Assembly: GCA_023439835.1 (NCBI GenBank)
Contig: JAEXUW010000009.1
Span: 1-64,000 of the forward strand
Length of the DNA: 64,000 nucleotides
Source of the DNA: Bacillota bacterium
Lineage (GTDB): Bacteria > Bacillota > Clostridia > Oscillospirales > Ruminococcaceae
Reading direction: 5' to 3'
The translations under genes were made by a program, and so were the position numbers. The notes beneath the pieces were generated by a model. The model was not told the DNA's origin. It saw only the letters and a program-made list of their open reading frames with translations, and ran no database searches. Below, piece by piece: positions 33,572 through 43,513 of this stretch (its first letter is position 1; each line of letters starts with the position of its first letter).

Positions 33572-36500
33572 ATGTCTGATTATAACAAAATAATAAATAT
33601 CGCTTTAGACAACGAAATACGTGAAAAGCCTTTGTCTGTTCTTTTTCGTGATATAAAGCACATTCATTCTGAATTAAAGATGAAATACAAGGATATAATC
33701 TTTTCCGCGCCAAAAAATAATTCTGAACAGGTTTTGTTTGACAATTTTTATTTGATTGAAAAGTTCTGCAAAATACTTCTCAAAGAAAACAGAAAAGCAA
33801 AACTATCTATCGGCTCTGACGGTGTTGTACTTACAGGAGCGGTGCTTTTTGAGTGCTGTAAAGATGGTGAGCTTCCCTCAACTGAGGAAATATCAAAAAT
33901 TATCAATCTTCTTTCAAAGAAAAGATATGTTTCAAATACAGAGCTTGAATATCTTATATGGTCTTTTCGATTCACACTCATAAAAAAGCTTTATCGCCTG
34001 TATAGTATAAGCAAAGAGGAAAATTTTTCAGCGCTTGATTTAATTATTCTTCTTTCAAAAAGCGATACTTTTGATATGAAAAAAATCACATCGCTTTGCA
34101 ATCCGCTTGAAAAAATATATTCTAGTGAGCTTTCTGGTATTTATTCAAGAATGGACGAGCAGACAAGAAGAATTTATAGAAACAGAACCTCTGCTGTTTC
34201 AGATAAGAGAAAGCTCGCCGAATATGAAACCGCCAAAAAATATCTCAAGCAGGCTGACGGTGCCTATAATAATAAATTAAGCGAAAAACAGTCTCACGTC
34301 GGATATTATATTTTTTCCGACCATAGTACCGATTATAAGAAAATCGGGCCTAAAGCTTATGTTTATATGACGATAGTTTTAACCGCCGTTTTATCGGGAT
34401 TGATTTCATTATTACTGAAAAATGCTTATCTGTGGCTTCTTTGCTTCTTTCCGCTGTGGGAGGTTTCAAAGGCTTTAATTGACAAGCTTTTTACGGGCAA
34501 GTGTGAAATAACGTATCTTCCCCGAATGGATTGTAAAAACAGCATCCCTGTTGATTCAAAAACAATGATTGTGGTTTCGACGCTGATTGACACTCCAAAG
34601 GATATTTTAAGCCTCAAGGCAAAGCTAATCAGACTTCATTTTTCAAACAACACCGAAAACCTCAAAATTTGTGCCCTTTGCGATTTAAAGCAGTCAGAAT
34701 TTCCATCTCTGCCCGAGGATGAAACGCTTGTCAGAAACGCAAAAAGACTTATAAATAAGCTAAACGAGGTATATTGCGATAAATTCGTTCTGATTATAAG
34801 AAAAAGAAGTTTTTCAAAAACTCAACAGAAATACACCGGCTTTGAACGAAAAAGAGGTGCAATCGACCAGCTCATAAGATTCACAAAAAATGAGCCTGTT
34901 GATTTTCTCTGCGTTTTTGGAAATACCGACTATATTAAGAGCACAAGATATCTAGTAGCGCTTGATTATGACACTAAAGCCTTGATGGATACTGTGCCTG
35001 AGCTTGTCAGCATTGCAAACCACCCATTAAACAAGCCTGAAATTAATAACGGCTGTGTAAAAGAGGGCTACGGCATAATCATGCCGAGAATAACCACAAA
35101 GCTCAAAAGCTCGCTCAAGTCCCCTTTTTCAAAGCTTGTCGGCGGAATAGGCTCAAGCTGTGCGTATGACACACTATGCCCCGAAATTTATCAAGACACC
35201 TTCGGCGAAAGCATTTTTTCGGGAAAGGGTCTTATCGACATTGATATTTATTATAAGCTTTGCTGTGATTTCTTCCCGAATGAGCGAGTTTTAAGCCATG
35301 ATATTCTTGAGGGCTCACTGATGAGAACAGGGTTTGCCGGTGATGTTGAATTCAGCGACGGCTTCCCCTCAACTGAGATTAGCTATTACAAAAGGCTTCA
35401 CCGCTGGATTAGAGGCGATTTTCAGAACATTCCATATCTTTCACGCTATATTCACCTAGACGGAAAGAAAACAAAAACACCCTTTCGCTTTCTTGACAGA
35501 TTTAAACTCTTTGACAATCTTCGTCGTGCATTCCTCCCCGTTAATGTAATGCTTCTTTTTTTAGTGAGCTTCTTTTTTGAGAGGACAACCACCTTCATTC
35601 TCTCACTAATCGGAGTATTAGCGGTGAGCATACCGTATATCGGTGCGTTTTTCTGTTCTGTCATGAACAACGGTCTTTACAGCCTTTCAAGAAAGTATTA
35701 TTCGGGGGTTATTTCACAAACCTCTGAAATTATATCACAATGCTTTTTTGCGTTTTTACTGCTTCCTGTTCATGCGGTAATATCAGCCGACGCAATCTTT
35801 CGAAGTCTGTGGCGGACGTTGATTTCTAAGAAAAACCTCCTTCAGTGGACAACCGCTCAGCAAGCTGAAAAGAACTCCTCCGGAATAATACCAAAGCTGA
35901 GATTTTATTTTTTCCCCGAGCTTTTAAGTGTGCTTTTATTATTTTCTCCCTGTGGAATAATCAAGCTGATTGCACTTTTTAATGTTCTGGCGCCCTTCAT
36001 AATCTCCTATGCCGACAAGCCCTATTCACAAAAAAAACCTGCACGCTCCGCCGAAAAATGCGAGAATTTGATAACCGACCTTTCATCGATGTGGCAGTTT
36101 TATGAGGACTATGCCAGCGAAAATGACAACTGGCTTCCCCCCGACAACGTGCAGTTTGCACCAGTTTTCAGAGTATGCCACAGAACCTCGCCGACAAACA
36201 TGGGGCTGATGCTTTTATCCTGTCTGGCGGCAAGAGATTTCGATTTGATTGATACAGCAGGGCTTTTTGAAAGAATCGACCGCACACTGTCCTCAATTGA
36301 ACGACTTAAAAAGCACAAAGGAAATCTCTATAACTGGTACGAAACAAAAACGCTCAAGGTTTCAAACAATCCTTACATTTCTTGCGTTGACAGCGGCAAC
36401 TTCATCTGTTGTCTTGTCACCTTGAAGGAAGGGCTGAAGGAATACCGAACCGAGCATGAAGGAATTTCAGCACTCATAAAAAGGATAGTGCATATTATAG

Positions 36501-39500
36501 ACAGCACTGACATCGGATTTTTCTATGACGAGGCGAAGGAGCTTTTCACAATAGGCTTCTCACCCGAGAAAAATGAATACAGCCGAAATCACTATGACCT
36601 TTTAATGAGCGAAGCGAGAATGACCTCATACTTTGCCACCGCAAAAAGACAAGTGCCTAAAAAGCACTGGCGAAAGCTTGGGCGGACAATTGCACGCTCA
36701 GGACTGTATGCAGGACCAGTTTCATATTCGGGAACTATGTTTGAATTCTTTATGCCGGAGCTTCTTTTGGACAGCGAACACGGCTCACTATCATTTGAGG
36801 GGCTTAGATTCTGTCTTTATAATCAGAAAAAGCGCGCAAGACAAGCGGATGTCCCGTTTGGAATTTCAGAAAGCGGATATTATGCCTTTGACAACGCTCT
36901 CAATTATCAGTACAAGGCTCACGGTGTTCAGAAAATTGGGTTGAAAAGAGGGCTTGACAATGAGCTTGTCGTTTCACCATATTCAAGCTATCTGGTTCTT
37001 GAGCATGACTTTGACGGAGCATATTCTAATTTGACCGAGCTAAAAAAATATGGAATGTACGGAAACTATGGCTTTTATGAAGCGATAGACTTCACTTCGT
37101 CAAGGGCACAAAACGGCGGTGCAATAATAAAAAGCTATATGGCGCATCATGTTGGAATGAGTATTGTGGCGATTACAAACGCTGTAAGGGGAGGCTGTAT
37201 GAAAAAACGCTTTTTTAGAGATAGTCACATGAAAAGTGCTGATGAGCTTTTGCAGGAAAAAGTTATGCCGGGCGCTGTCATTTTTGATGATATTATTAAA
37301 AGACAGCCTGTCAAAAAGCACAACGAAATCGAAGATGATATTGAATACTTTGAAAAGGCATATCCGTCACAGCCTAATGTCAGACTTCTGTGCAACGGTG
37401 AATATACGCTGGCGCTGACCGACTTGGGGGCCTGCGTTGCATTATATCAGGGAAACGACGTTTATTCACGTACAACGGATATTCTGAGAAGACCGCAAGG
37501 GTGCTATTTCGCTTTTGCTGAGAACGGCAGGCACAACGCCTTCACCTATCTTCCCGAATATAAAAATTTTGATGAAATGTCAGTCGAATTTGACAGCAAC
37601 ACCGTATCGTATTACAGAAACGCCGATGAAATTCAGGCGGGAATGAAGGTGCACCTTCACAGCAATCTCCCCTGTGAGCTTAGACAGTTTGCTTTTAAGA
37701 ACACTAGCAACAAAGAAAAAAAGATTGACCTTTTAGGGTATATCGAGCCTGTTCTTTCAAACTATAACGACCATAACGCTCACCCTGCGTTTAGTCGGCT
37801 GTTTTTAAGCGAAAGCTTTGACATTGAAACAAAGTGCGTTATTATTTCACGAAAAAACAGGCACAGCGACGAGAAAATATTTTGTGCGGTCGGCTTTATT
37901 GAGGATGCCGACGTTTTTCTGAATTTGTCAAGAGAAGAAGTTCTGTCAAGGCCTGATGGCATTTCACGAGTTTTTTATAATACGGAAGAGCTTATACAGA
38001 ATTACAGCAGTATACCAGACCCGTGTGTTTTTATAAAAACTTCACTTTCACTTGAGGCTGATGAACACAGCGAGCTGACGCTTTTTATTCTCACAGCACT
38101 GAGCAAAAACGAGCTGATGAGAAATATCGCAAAGCTAAGACTTGACCGACAGATTCAGACAATGTCCTCGTCTGTTATTCCCTCTGCGTCACTCGAGGGA
38201 AGAATTGTGAACTCAATGCTCCCCCAGATTCTTTTCAAAAAGCGTGACTGCGCCAAGGTTTCAAGTTCAATCGAAAACAACAGACTGCCTTATTCAGAGC
38301 TTTGGCGTTTTGGGCTTTCAGGCGACCTGCCCATAATACTTTGTGAGCTTACAAACATTAATGACCGCGAAAGAATTGAAGGCTATTCAAGAGCTTACAA
38401 CATTCTAAAGCTTTGCGGAATTAGAACCGACCTTGTTTTCATTTTCAACGACAAGGGTGAATACAGTCGTGAGTATTTTACACTAATCAATGAAATACTG
38501 ACAAAGAATAGCTTTAGTGAAAGCATTTCAGCAAACGGCGGAATTCATTTAATTGACATTTGCAGCATTGAGGAGAATATTATTACTCTTATCAATGCGG
38601 CGGCTGTTCATCTTGCGCCTCTATCGATGGTCAGAATGGGCATGCCCGCTTTGGAGTTTAAGCCCATAGAAATCCTGCCGGTTGATAAGGTTCCGATTAC
38701 TCCTGAAATACAGCTTCAAAAGGGTGGATTTGACGGTGAGCGTTTTGTTATAAACGATAAAACCGAAATGCCGTGGTGCCATGTGCTTTCAAATCCCGCC
38801 TTCGGAACGCTTCTTTCTGAAAGCTCACTCGGTTTTTCATATGCGGTCAATTCGCGTGAAAACAAGCTCACCCCTTGGTTTAACGATTCAAGAAGCGATA
38901 ACCGCGGTGAAATGCTTCTTATCAAAGTTGGCGGAAAATGCTATGACATTGTTCTTGGCTCAACCGCTGTTTTCACTTCAGAAAAGGCACAGTTTTACGG
39001 GAAAACAGACAGCTTCACAAGCCGAGTGACGGTATGTGTTTCAGAAAAAGGAATGTGCAAGAAAACCGAGCTTGAGCTAGAGTGGAGAGGTGATCCCTGC
39101 GACGCTGAAATTGCCTACTATACCGAGCCTGTCCTCGGTGTGAACAGAGATAATTCAAGAATGCTTGTGTTCTCACAAAAAGATAATGCGCTTGTAATTC
39201 TCAATCCGCTTAACAATATTGTGCCGGGCTTTATGACGCTTTCAACCTTAAATGAGCAAGCTTGCCTTATAACAAACCGCGAGCAGTTTTTAAGAGGCGC
39301 ATGGAACGAAAATAACCTTTCCTCATCAAACGAGCCTTGCGGTGCGGTTATTGTTTCAAAAAAACTATCCGCCGGGAAAAAGCTAAAGCTAGTGTTCTAT
39401 ATGTCTTTTGCAAAAAAGCTTAATACCGCACTAAAAATGCCCGAGTGTTTTTCGCCCTTTACCCGAAAATGCAAAAATAAAGTCATGATAAAAACGCCCG

Positions 39501-40960
39501 ACAAGCTTTTGAACAGCATTTTCAACTACTGGCTCGACTGGCAGACGCTTGGGGGAAGAATTTATGCTAGAACAGGTTTTTACCAAAATTCCGGTGCATG
39601 GGGCTTTCGCGACCAGCTTCAGGACAGCTGTGCATCACTTATTTTAAACCCATCTATAACTAAGCGTCAGATAGCAAGAGCGTGTACCGCACAATTTATT
39701 GAGGGCGATGTTCTTCACTGGTGGCACAAGCTCCCAAACAATATCATGCGGGGTGTGCGAACACGTTACAGTGACGACCTTGTATGGCTTCCCTACACTC
39801 TTTGTGAGTATCTCGACAAAACCTCTGATTTAAGCATTCTCGGAATAAACATTAATTACTGTGAGGGGATAGCGCTAAAAGACGACCAGCATGAGCTTTA
39901 CGGTGAGGTCAAAAGAAGCAGTGTTTCAGAAAGTATATACAATCACTCGAAAAGAGCGCTTTTGAAAGCCTTTCGCACTGGTGAAAGAGGGCTAATTCTG
40001 ATGGGCTGTGGCGACTGGAACGACAGCTTCAACGGTGTCGGAATTAAGGGCAAGGGGGAAAGCGTCTGGCTTTCGCAATTTATGATTATCGTGCTTCGAC
40101 GGTTTGCAAAAATAGCAGAAAAAATTGGCGACCATGAAACAAAGGACGATTGTGTTTCAAAAGCTCACAGCCTCACAGTTGCCGTCATCGAAAACTGCTG
40201 GGACGGAGAATGGTATCTAAGAGCATTTTTTGACAGTGGCGACGAGCTTGGCTCACGAAACAGCTTTGCCTGTCAGATTGATTCACTGGCACAAAGCTTT
40301 GCTGTGCTGTGTGAGCTTCCCGACACTGAAAAGAATATGATTGCGCTTTCGTCGGCACGTTCATACCTTTGCGACAAGAAAAACGGCATTGTTAAGCTTT
40401 TTACTCCCCCTTTTGAAAACAACGAGATGCCCGTCGGCTATGCGGCGGCTTATCCGGCGGGTATAAGAGAAAATGGTGGTCAATACACTCACGGTGCAAT
40501 TTGGCTGGCGATTGCGCATTTTAAGGCGGGACTTTACGACAAGGGCTATGAGCTTTTAAAGCTTTTAAACCCTGCCGAAAAATATTTAAGTGAAGCCTCA
40601 GCGCATATGTTCAGAAACGAACCTTATTATTTCACAGCGGATATTTATACAAACACACAATGCTACGGGCGTGGTGGCTGGTCCATTTACACCGGTGCTG
40701 CCGCTTGGTATTACAGGGCAGTTTTTGAATGGCTTCTCGGAATAAAAATCAGATTCAACGCACTTTTTTTAAGCCCTTATATGCCGTCAGAATGGAATGA
40801 ATTTGAGATCACCCTTGAATATTCGGGAACCTATATTCACATCACTGCTGTCAGAGGTCTAGAGTTCGGTATTTTTGATAACGACAAACGCTGTGACTTT
40901 ATTCCATTAGACGGAAAAACTCATGAGGTGAGGGCTGTGATTCCTTCAGACGAAAAATAA
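33572..40960 (+). CDS. NdvB-like giant protein: GT84-type synthase plus GH94-type phosphorylase
   Basis: 2462 residues; ATG 33572 follows AGGTGG by 8 bases; GTG 33560 in frame lies inside that site. Order: helical N-terminal region (about 1-260); two membrane segments (about 265-310); a glycosyltransferase domain with LDYDT (D465, D467), GYGIIMPR, SHDILEGSLMRTGFAGD and HRWIRGDF (610-616); membrane segments at about 650-830; a glucoamylase-like middle region (SYSGTMFEFFMPELLL; AHHVGMS); and a C-terminal GH94 region with GVRTRYSDDLVWLPY and GDWND (2147-2151, the second Asp being the family acid). The layout matches cyclic beta-1,2-glucan synthase, which makes and trims a beta-glucan on a protein primer. 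Product here unproven. Confidence 0.85.
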   Translation: MSDYNKIINIALDNEIREKPLSVLFRDIKHIHSELKMKYKDIIFSAPKNNSEQVLFDNFYLIEKFCKILLKENRKAKLSIGSDGVVLTGAVLFECCKDGELPSTEEISKIINLLSKKRYVSNTELEYLIWSFRFTLIKKLYRLYSISKEENFSALDLIILLSKSDTFDMKKITSLCNPLEKIYSSELSGIYSRMDEQTRRIYRNRTSAVSDKRKLAEYETAKKYLKQADGAYNNKLSEKQSHVGYYIFSDHSTDYKKIGPKAYVYMTIVLTAVLSGLISLLLKNAYLWLLCFFPLWEVSKALIDKLFTGKCEITYLPRMDCKNSIPVDSKTMIVVSTLIDTPKDILSLKAKLIRLHFSNNTENLKICALCDLKQSEFPSLPEDETLVRNAKRLINKLNEVYCDKFVLIIRKRSFSKTQQKYTGFERKRGAIDQLIRFTKNEPVDFLCVFGNTDYIKSTRYLVALDYDTKALMDTVPELVSIANHPLNKPEINNGCVKEGYGIIMPRITTKLKSSLKSPFSKLVGGIGSSCAYDTLCPEIYQDTFGESIFSGKGLIDIDIYYKLCCDFFPNERVLSHDILEGSLMRTGFAGDVEFSDGFPSTEISYYKRLHRWIRGDFQNIPYLSRYIHLDGKKTKTPFRFLDRFKLFDNLRRAFLPVNVMLLFLVSFFFERTTTFILSLIGVLAVSIPYIGAFFCSVMNNGLYSLSRKYYSGVISQTSEIISQCFFAFLLLPVHAVISADAIFRSLWRTLISKKNLLQWTTAQQAEKNSSGIIPKLRFYFFPELLSVLLLFSPCGIIKLIALFNVLAPFIISYADKPYSQKKPARSAEKCENLITDLSSMWQFYEDYASENDNWLPPDNVQFAPVFRVCHRTSPTNMGLMLLSCLAARDFDLIDTAGLFERIDRTLSSIERLKKHKGNLYNWYETKTLKVSNNPYISCVDSGNFICCLVTLKEGLKEYRTEHEGISALIKRIVHIIDSTDIGFFYDEAKELFTIGFSPEKNEYSRNHYDLLMSEARMTSYFATAKRQVPKKHWRKLGRTIARSGLYAGPVSYSGTMFEFFMPELLLDSEHGSLSFEGLRFCLYNQKKRARQADVPFGISESGYYAFDNALNYQYKAHGVQKIGLKRGLDNELVVSPYSSYLVLEHDFDGAYSNLTELKKYGMYGNYGFYEAIDFTSSRAQNGGAIIKSYMAHHVGMSIVAITNAVRGGCMKKRFFRDSHMKSADELLQEKVMPGAVIFDDIIKRQPVKKHNEIEDDIEYFEKAYPSQPNVRLLCNGEYTLALTDLGACVALYQGNDVYSRTTDILRRPQGCYFAFAENGRHNAFTYLPEYKNFDEMSVEFDSNTVSYYRNADEIQAGMKVHLHSNLPCELRQFAFKNTSNKEKKIDLLGYIEPVLSNYNDHNAHPAFSRLFLSESFDIETKCVIISRKNRHSDEKIFCAVGFIEDADVFLNLSREEVLSRPDGISRVFYNTEELIQNYSSIPDPCVFIKTSLSLEADEHSELTLFILTALSKNELMRNIAKLRLDRQIQTMSSSVIPSASLEGRIVNSMLPQILFKKRDCAKVSSSIENNRLPYSELWRFGLSGDLPIILCELTNINDRERIEGYSRAYNILKLCGIRTDLVFIFNDKGEYSREYFTLINEILTKNSFSESISANGGIHLIDICSIEENIITLINAAAVHLAPLSMVRMGMPALEFKPIEILPVDKVPITPEIQLQKGGFDGERFVINDKTEMPWCHVLSNPAFGTLLSESSLGFSYAVNSRENKLTPWFNDSRSDNRGEMLLIKVGGKCYDIVLGSTAVFTSEKAQFYGKTDSFTSRVTVCVSEKGMCKKTELELEWRGDPCDAEIAYYTEPVLGVNRDNSRMLVFSQKDNALVILNPLNNIVPGFMTLSTLNEQACLITNREQFLRGAWNENNLSSSNEPCGAVIVSKKLSAGKKLKLVFYMSFAKKLNTALKMPECFSPFTRKCKNKVMIKTPDKLLNSIFNYWLDWQTLGGRIYARTGFYQNSGAWGFRDQLQDSCASLILNPSITKRQIARACTAQFIEGDVLHWWHKLPNNIMRGVRTRYSDDLVWLPYTLCEYLDKTSDLSILGININYCEGIALKDDQHELYGEVKRSSVSESIYNHSKRALLKAFRTGERGLILMGCGDWNDSFNGVGIKGKGESVWLSQFMIIVLRRFAKIAEKIGDHETKDDCVSKAHSLTVAVIENCWDGEWYLRAFFDSGDELGSRNSFACQIDSLAQSFAVLCELPDTEKNMIALSSARSYLCDKKNGIVKLFTPPFENNEMPVGYAAAYPAGIRENGGQYTHGAIWLAIAHFKAGLYDKGYELLKLLNPAEKYLSEASAHMFRNEPYYFTADIYTNTQCYGRGGWSIYTGAAAWYYRAVFEWLLGIKIRFNALFLSPYMPSEWNEFEITLEYSGTYIHITAVRGLEFGIFDNDKRCDFIPLDGKTHEVRAVIPSDEK

Positions 40961-40991
40961 AAAGGGCGGAGAATAATTCTCCGCCCTTTTT
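40959..40991. terminator. Bidirectional terminator between convergent genes
   Basis: A 15 bp perfect stem (core AAAGGGCGGAGAA/TTCTCCGCCCTTT) with a TAA loop and A/T runs on both flanks. It overlaps the stop codons of both the NdvB-like and GGDEF genes. Confidence 0.9.
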
Positions 40992-41509
40992 CAGTTAATT
41001 ATACAGCTGTTCCCCGGAATAAGCTTACATTTCTTTTTTAGCTTTGCTATTTTATAGGAAAAGTCGTTCATATCAGTTATCTGCTGTCTGTTATCAATTC
41101 CAGCAATCGAAAGAGAGGACAGGGTGAACTGCTCTGTTATCCCATGCCTGTTCTGGGTGACGATAAACCCGTTTTCAATATCCTCCTTGCTAAAAAGCAA
41201 GCGAATGCCCTCATTAAAGCGGTTGATAATTCTTGAGCATATGCACTGTGTGTCTGAATAATCAGCGATGAGGACAAAATCATCTCCACCGATATGCCCA
41301 ATAAATTCGCTTTTGACGCACACAGACTTTAATATATCAGAAAGCAGCTTTATCATCATATCACCGTTTTCAAAGCCATAAACATCGTTATATGCTTTGA
41401 AGTTATCAATATCTATATATAAAATGCAATAAGGCTTTTCTGATGAAAGACATTCCTTGAGCCTTTTTTCAATAAGAAGATTCCCCGAAAGCCCTGTCAG
41501 CGGATTCAT
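40991..41509 (-). CDS. Stand-alone GGDEF protein, possibly N-terminally truncated
   Basis: 172 residues. It is a diguanylate-cyclase-like domain: MNPLTGLSGN start, LYIDIDNFKAYNDVYGFENGD, and GGDDF in place of GGDEF, a variant that may keep activity. ATG 41509 has no good ribosome binding site. A TGA in frame lies 18 bases before it, and the codons between continue the protein motif, as if a longer sensor-GGDEF protein was cut here. AGAGGT further upstream points to GTG 41529 in another frame. Either a small GGDEF protein or a 5'-damaged gene. Confidence 0.6.
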   Translation of the reverse strand: MNPLTGLSGNLLIEKRLKECLSSEKPYCILYIDIDNFKAYNDVYGFENGDMMIKLLSDILKSVCVKSEFIGHIGGDDFVLIADYSDTQCICSRIINRFNEGIRLLFSKEDIENGFIVTQNRHGITEQFTLSSLSIAGIDNRQQITDMNDFSYKIAKLKKKCKLIPGNSCIIN

Positions 41510-41692
41510 GTGCTTCGCTTTGCTTCACATGCTGTACCTCTTTCGTTTTTATATCGTACTAACCATATAATGTTAAATTATATTTTTTTACGAAATAAAT
41601 CACTAAAATTATTTACAACATAAGCATAAAGCTATGCGTTATTTATTATGTTCTCTTTTTGTAAAGCTTGAGTAAACCTAATGCTACTAAAT

Positions 41693-42259
41693 TTACAAAA
41701 TATTTTTATTTCTGAGATAAAAAGCTAATTTTAATAAATCAGCACGAGTGACTTCAATCAGTGCCGGATTCCTAAGAAGTGCTGCGGGATGATAGACGGG
41801 AAAAATAATATAGTTCTCGTTTTTCAAAAAAGTCCCGTGAAGCTTTGAGATGCCCTCGTTCTTTTCAACAAAATACTTCAAAGCGCAATTCCCGACAGTA
41901 ATAATCACTCTTGGTGAGCATTGTTTTATCTGTCTTTCAAGATAGCATTTGCAGGCTCTGGATTCATTAACTGACGGATTTCTGTTTTCAGGAGGACGGC
42001 ACTTAACCGTATTTGTAATGAACAAATTTTCCTCACGGCTTATGCCAACTTCAGACAGAAGCATTGTCAGAAGCCTTCCGCTTCTACCCACAAAAGGTCT
42101 GCCCTGCTTGTCCTCTTCTGCGCCTGGTGCTTCACCCACAAGCATAATATCCGCTGGGAAAACCCCCTCACCCGATACGGTATTACACCTAGTTTCTGAA
42201 AGCTGACATAATTTACACTCAGAAATCTCGAAATTAATACGCTCAAATTCACTTTTCAC
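41693..42259 (-). CDS. Family 4 uracil-DNA glycosylase
   Basis: 188 residues; GTG 42259 with AAGGAGG upstream. It removes uracil from DNA. The 4Fe-4S ligands fit Cys in CKLC (about 15-18) and later Cys in NTVKCRPP and CKCYLE. Motif A is VGEAPGAEEDKQGRPFVG, and the C-terminal motif is HPAALLRNP. Monocistronic. Confidence 0.9.
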   Translation of the reverse strand: MKSEFERINFEISECKLCQLSETRCNTVSGEGVFPADIMLVGEAPGAEEDKQGRPFVGRSGRLLTMLLSEVGISREENLFITNTVKCRPPENRNPSVNESRACKCYLERQIKQCSPRVIITVGNCALKYFVEKNEGISKLHGTFLKNENYIIFPVYHPAALLRNPALIEVTRADLLKLAFYLRNKNIL

Positions 42260-42262
42260 TGC

Positions 42263-42291
42263 TTGACCTCCTTAAAAAAAAGTAGTACAAT
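42263..42291 (+). promoter_or_regulatory. Promoter of pduL
   Basis: TTGACC (42263-42268), 17-base spacer, TACAAT (42286-42291). The -35 overlaps the ribosome binding site of the divergent glycosylase gene. Confidence 0.6.
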
Positions 42292-42326
42292 AGCTATGTT
42301 AATCATTATATATCGGAGGAAGAAAA

Positions 42327-42902
42327 ATGTCAAAATTTATCGTTGAAACATCCGCAAGACACATTCATGTATCTCAAGCTGACCTTGAAATACTTTTCGG
42401 ATGTGAGGCAAAGCTGACCAACAAGAAAGACCTTTCACAGCCCGGCCAGTTTGCTTGTGAAGAAAGAGTCACAATCGTCGGACCTAAAAAGGAGCTTGCC
42501 GGCGTAACTATCTTAGGCCCCGTTCGTCCCTCAACACAGGTTGAGCTTTCAATGACCGATGCTCGCTCGATTGGAATTGCCGCACCCGTCAGAGAATCTG
42601 GCGACATCTCAGGCTCAGCAGGCTGTAAAATCAAAGGCCCATGCGGTGAGATTGAAATAAATGAGGGCGTTATTGTTGCAAAAAGACACATTCACCTCAC
42701 ACCCGAGGATGCACAGGAGTTAAATGTTTCTGACAAGGAAATTGTCTGGGTAAAAATTGAAACTCCCGAAAGAAGTGCTGTTCTCGGTGACGTTGTATGT
42801 CGTGTTCATAAAAATTTCGCAAGAGCAATGCACATTGACACTGATGAGGCAAATGCAATCGGCTCAGCACCCAATCAAATGGGCGAAATAATAAAAATTT
42901 AA
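42327..42902 (+). CDS. pduL: PduL-type phosphate acyltransferase
   Basis: 191 residues; ATG 42327 with CGGAGGAAG upstream. It interconverts acyl-CoA and acyl phosphate (propanoyl or acetyl). Zinc-binding His are in SARHIHVS (near 11-16) and VAKRHIHLTPEDA; SMTDARSIGI and AMHIDTDEANA complete the two beta-barrel repeats. There is no microcompartment encapsulation peptide at the N-terminus and no shell genes nearby, so it is probably the cytosolic form that serves acetate or propionate formation. Confidence 0.9.
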   Translation: MSKFIVETSARHIHVSQADLEILFGCEAKLTNKKDLSQPGQFACEERVTIVGPKKELAGVTILGPVRPSTQVELSMTDARSIGIAAPVRESGDISGSAGCKIKGPCGEIEINEGVIVAKRHIHLTPEDAQELNVSDKEIVWVKIETPERSAVLGDVVCRVHKNFARAMHIDTDEANAIGSAPNQMGEIIKI

Positions 42903-42915
42903 TACATATTTTTTT

Positions 42916-42952
42916 AAGACCGGAAAATTAATTCCGGTCTTATATTTTTTTC
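42916..42952 (+). terminator. Terminator of pduL
   Basis: AAGACCGGAA (42916-42925) and TTCCGGTCTT (42932-42941), followed by a T-rich run. Confidence 0.85.
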
Positions 42953-42985
42953 TTTTTTGGTTAAGCTAAATTCGGAGGTGATTTC

Positions 42986-43276
42986 ATGGCTGATACCTAT
43001 AAGAATATACCATTTGGAATAAACGCTTTCACACCGGAGCCAAAACCTAATGCAAAAGAAATCACAGCACTTGTCAAACAAGGCGGAAAAGTAACAGGAT
43101 ATAAACTATCAAACGGAGAAACTGTCTCAAAAGCCGACGGTATTGCACTCGCCAAAGCAGGCGATATAAGGCATGTCGGGGTTGCAACAAGAAAAGGCAG
43201 TGAATACCTCCGTACTCTTCCCGACGGAAGCGAGGGCAACAATTTAAGCAGTCTTCCTTCAGTCACGGAGCAGTAA
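42986..43276 (+). CDS. DUF3892-type small protein
   Basis: 96 residues; ATG 42986 with CGGAGGTGA upstream. The core (ITALVKQGGKVTGYKLSNGE, then a C-terminal VGVATRKG-EYLR segment) matches the DUF3892 pattern. No signal peptide or membrane segment. Function unknown; single gene between two terminators. Confidence 0.7.
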   Translation: MADTYKNIPFGINAFTPEPKPNAKEITALVKQGGKVTGYKLSNGETVSKADGIALAKAGDIRHVGVATRKGSEYLRTLPDGSEGNNLSSLPSVTEQ

Positions 43277-43277
43277 A

Positions 43278-43304
43278 AAACCGCCGGATAATTTCCGGCG
43301 GTTT
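43278..43304. terminator. Bidirectional terminator
   Basis: AAACCGCCGGA (43278-43288) and TCCGGCGGTTT (43294-43304). It separates the DUF3892 gene from the convergent PspC operon. Confidence 0.85.
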
Positions 43305-43307
43305 AAT

Positions 43308-43499
43308 TTATTGAATTTGACTTTTTGTCGGCACAATAATTGCTGCGACTATATATGCAATGATTCCCACGCCGCCTATTCCGAGAAGAACAAAGCCGAT
43401 TCTCACAATATTGTGATCCACATCGAAATAATCACCTATTCCTCCACAAACTCCTGCGATAATTTTTCCCGCTTCAGTCCTGTATAATCTTTTTGCCAT
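43308..43499 (-). CDS. PspC-domain small membrane protein
   Basis: 63 residues; ATG 43499 with AAAGGAGG upstream. RTEAGKIIAGVCGGIGDYF is the PspC signature; one or two membrane segments follow (VRIGFVLLGIGGVGIIAYIV). Linked with envelope-stress sensing. Last gene of the PadR operon. Confidence 0.88.
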   Translation of the reverse strand: MAKRLYRTEAGKIIAGVCGGIGDYFDVDHNIVRIGFVLLGIGGVGIIAYIVAAIIVPTKSQIQ

Positions 43500-43513
43500 A
43501 TCTGTTTCCTCCT

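Noticed and set aside
42327..42902. PduL as part of a bacterial microcompartment
   Set aside because: No shell-protein genes nearby and no N-terminal encapsulation extension.
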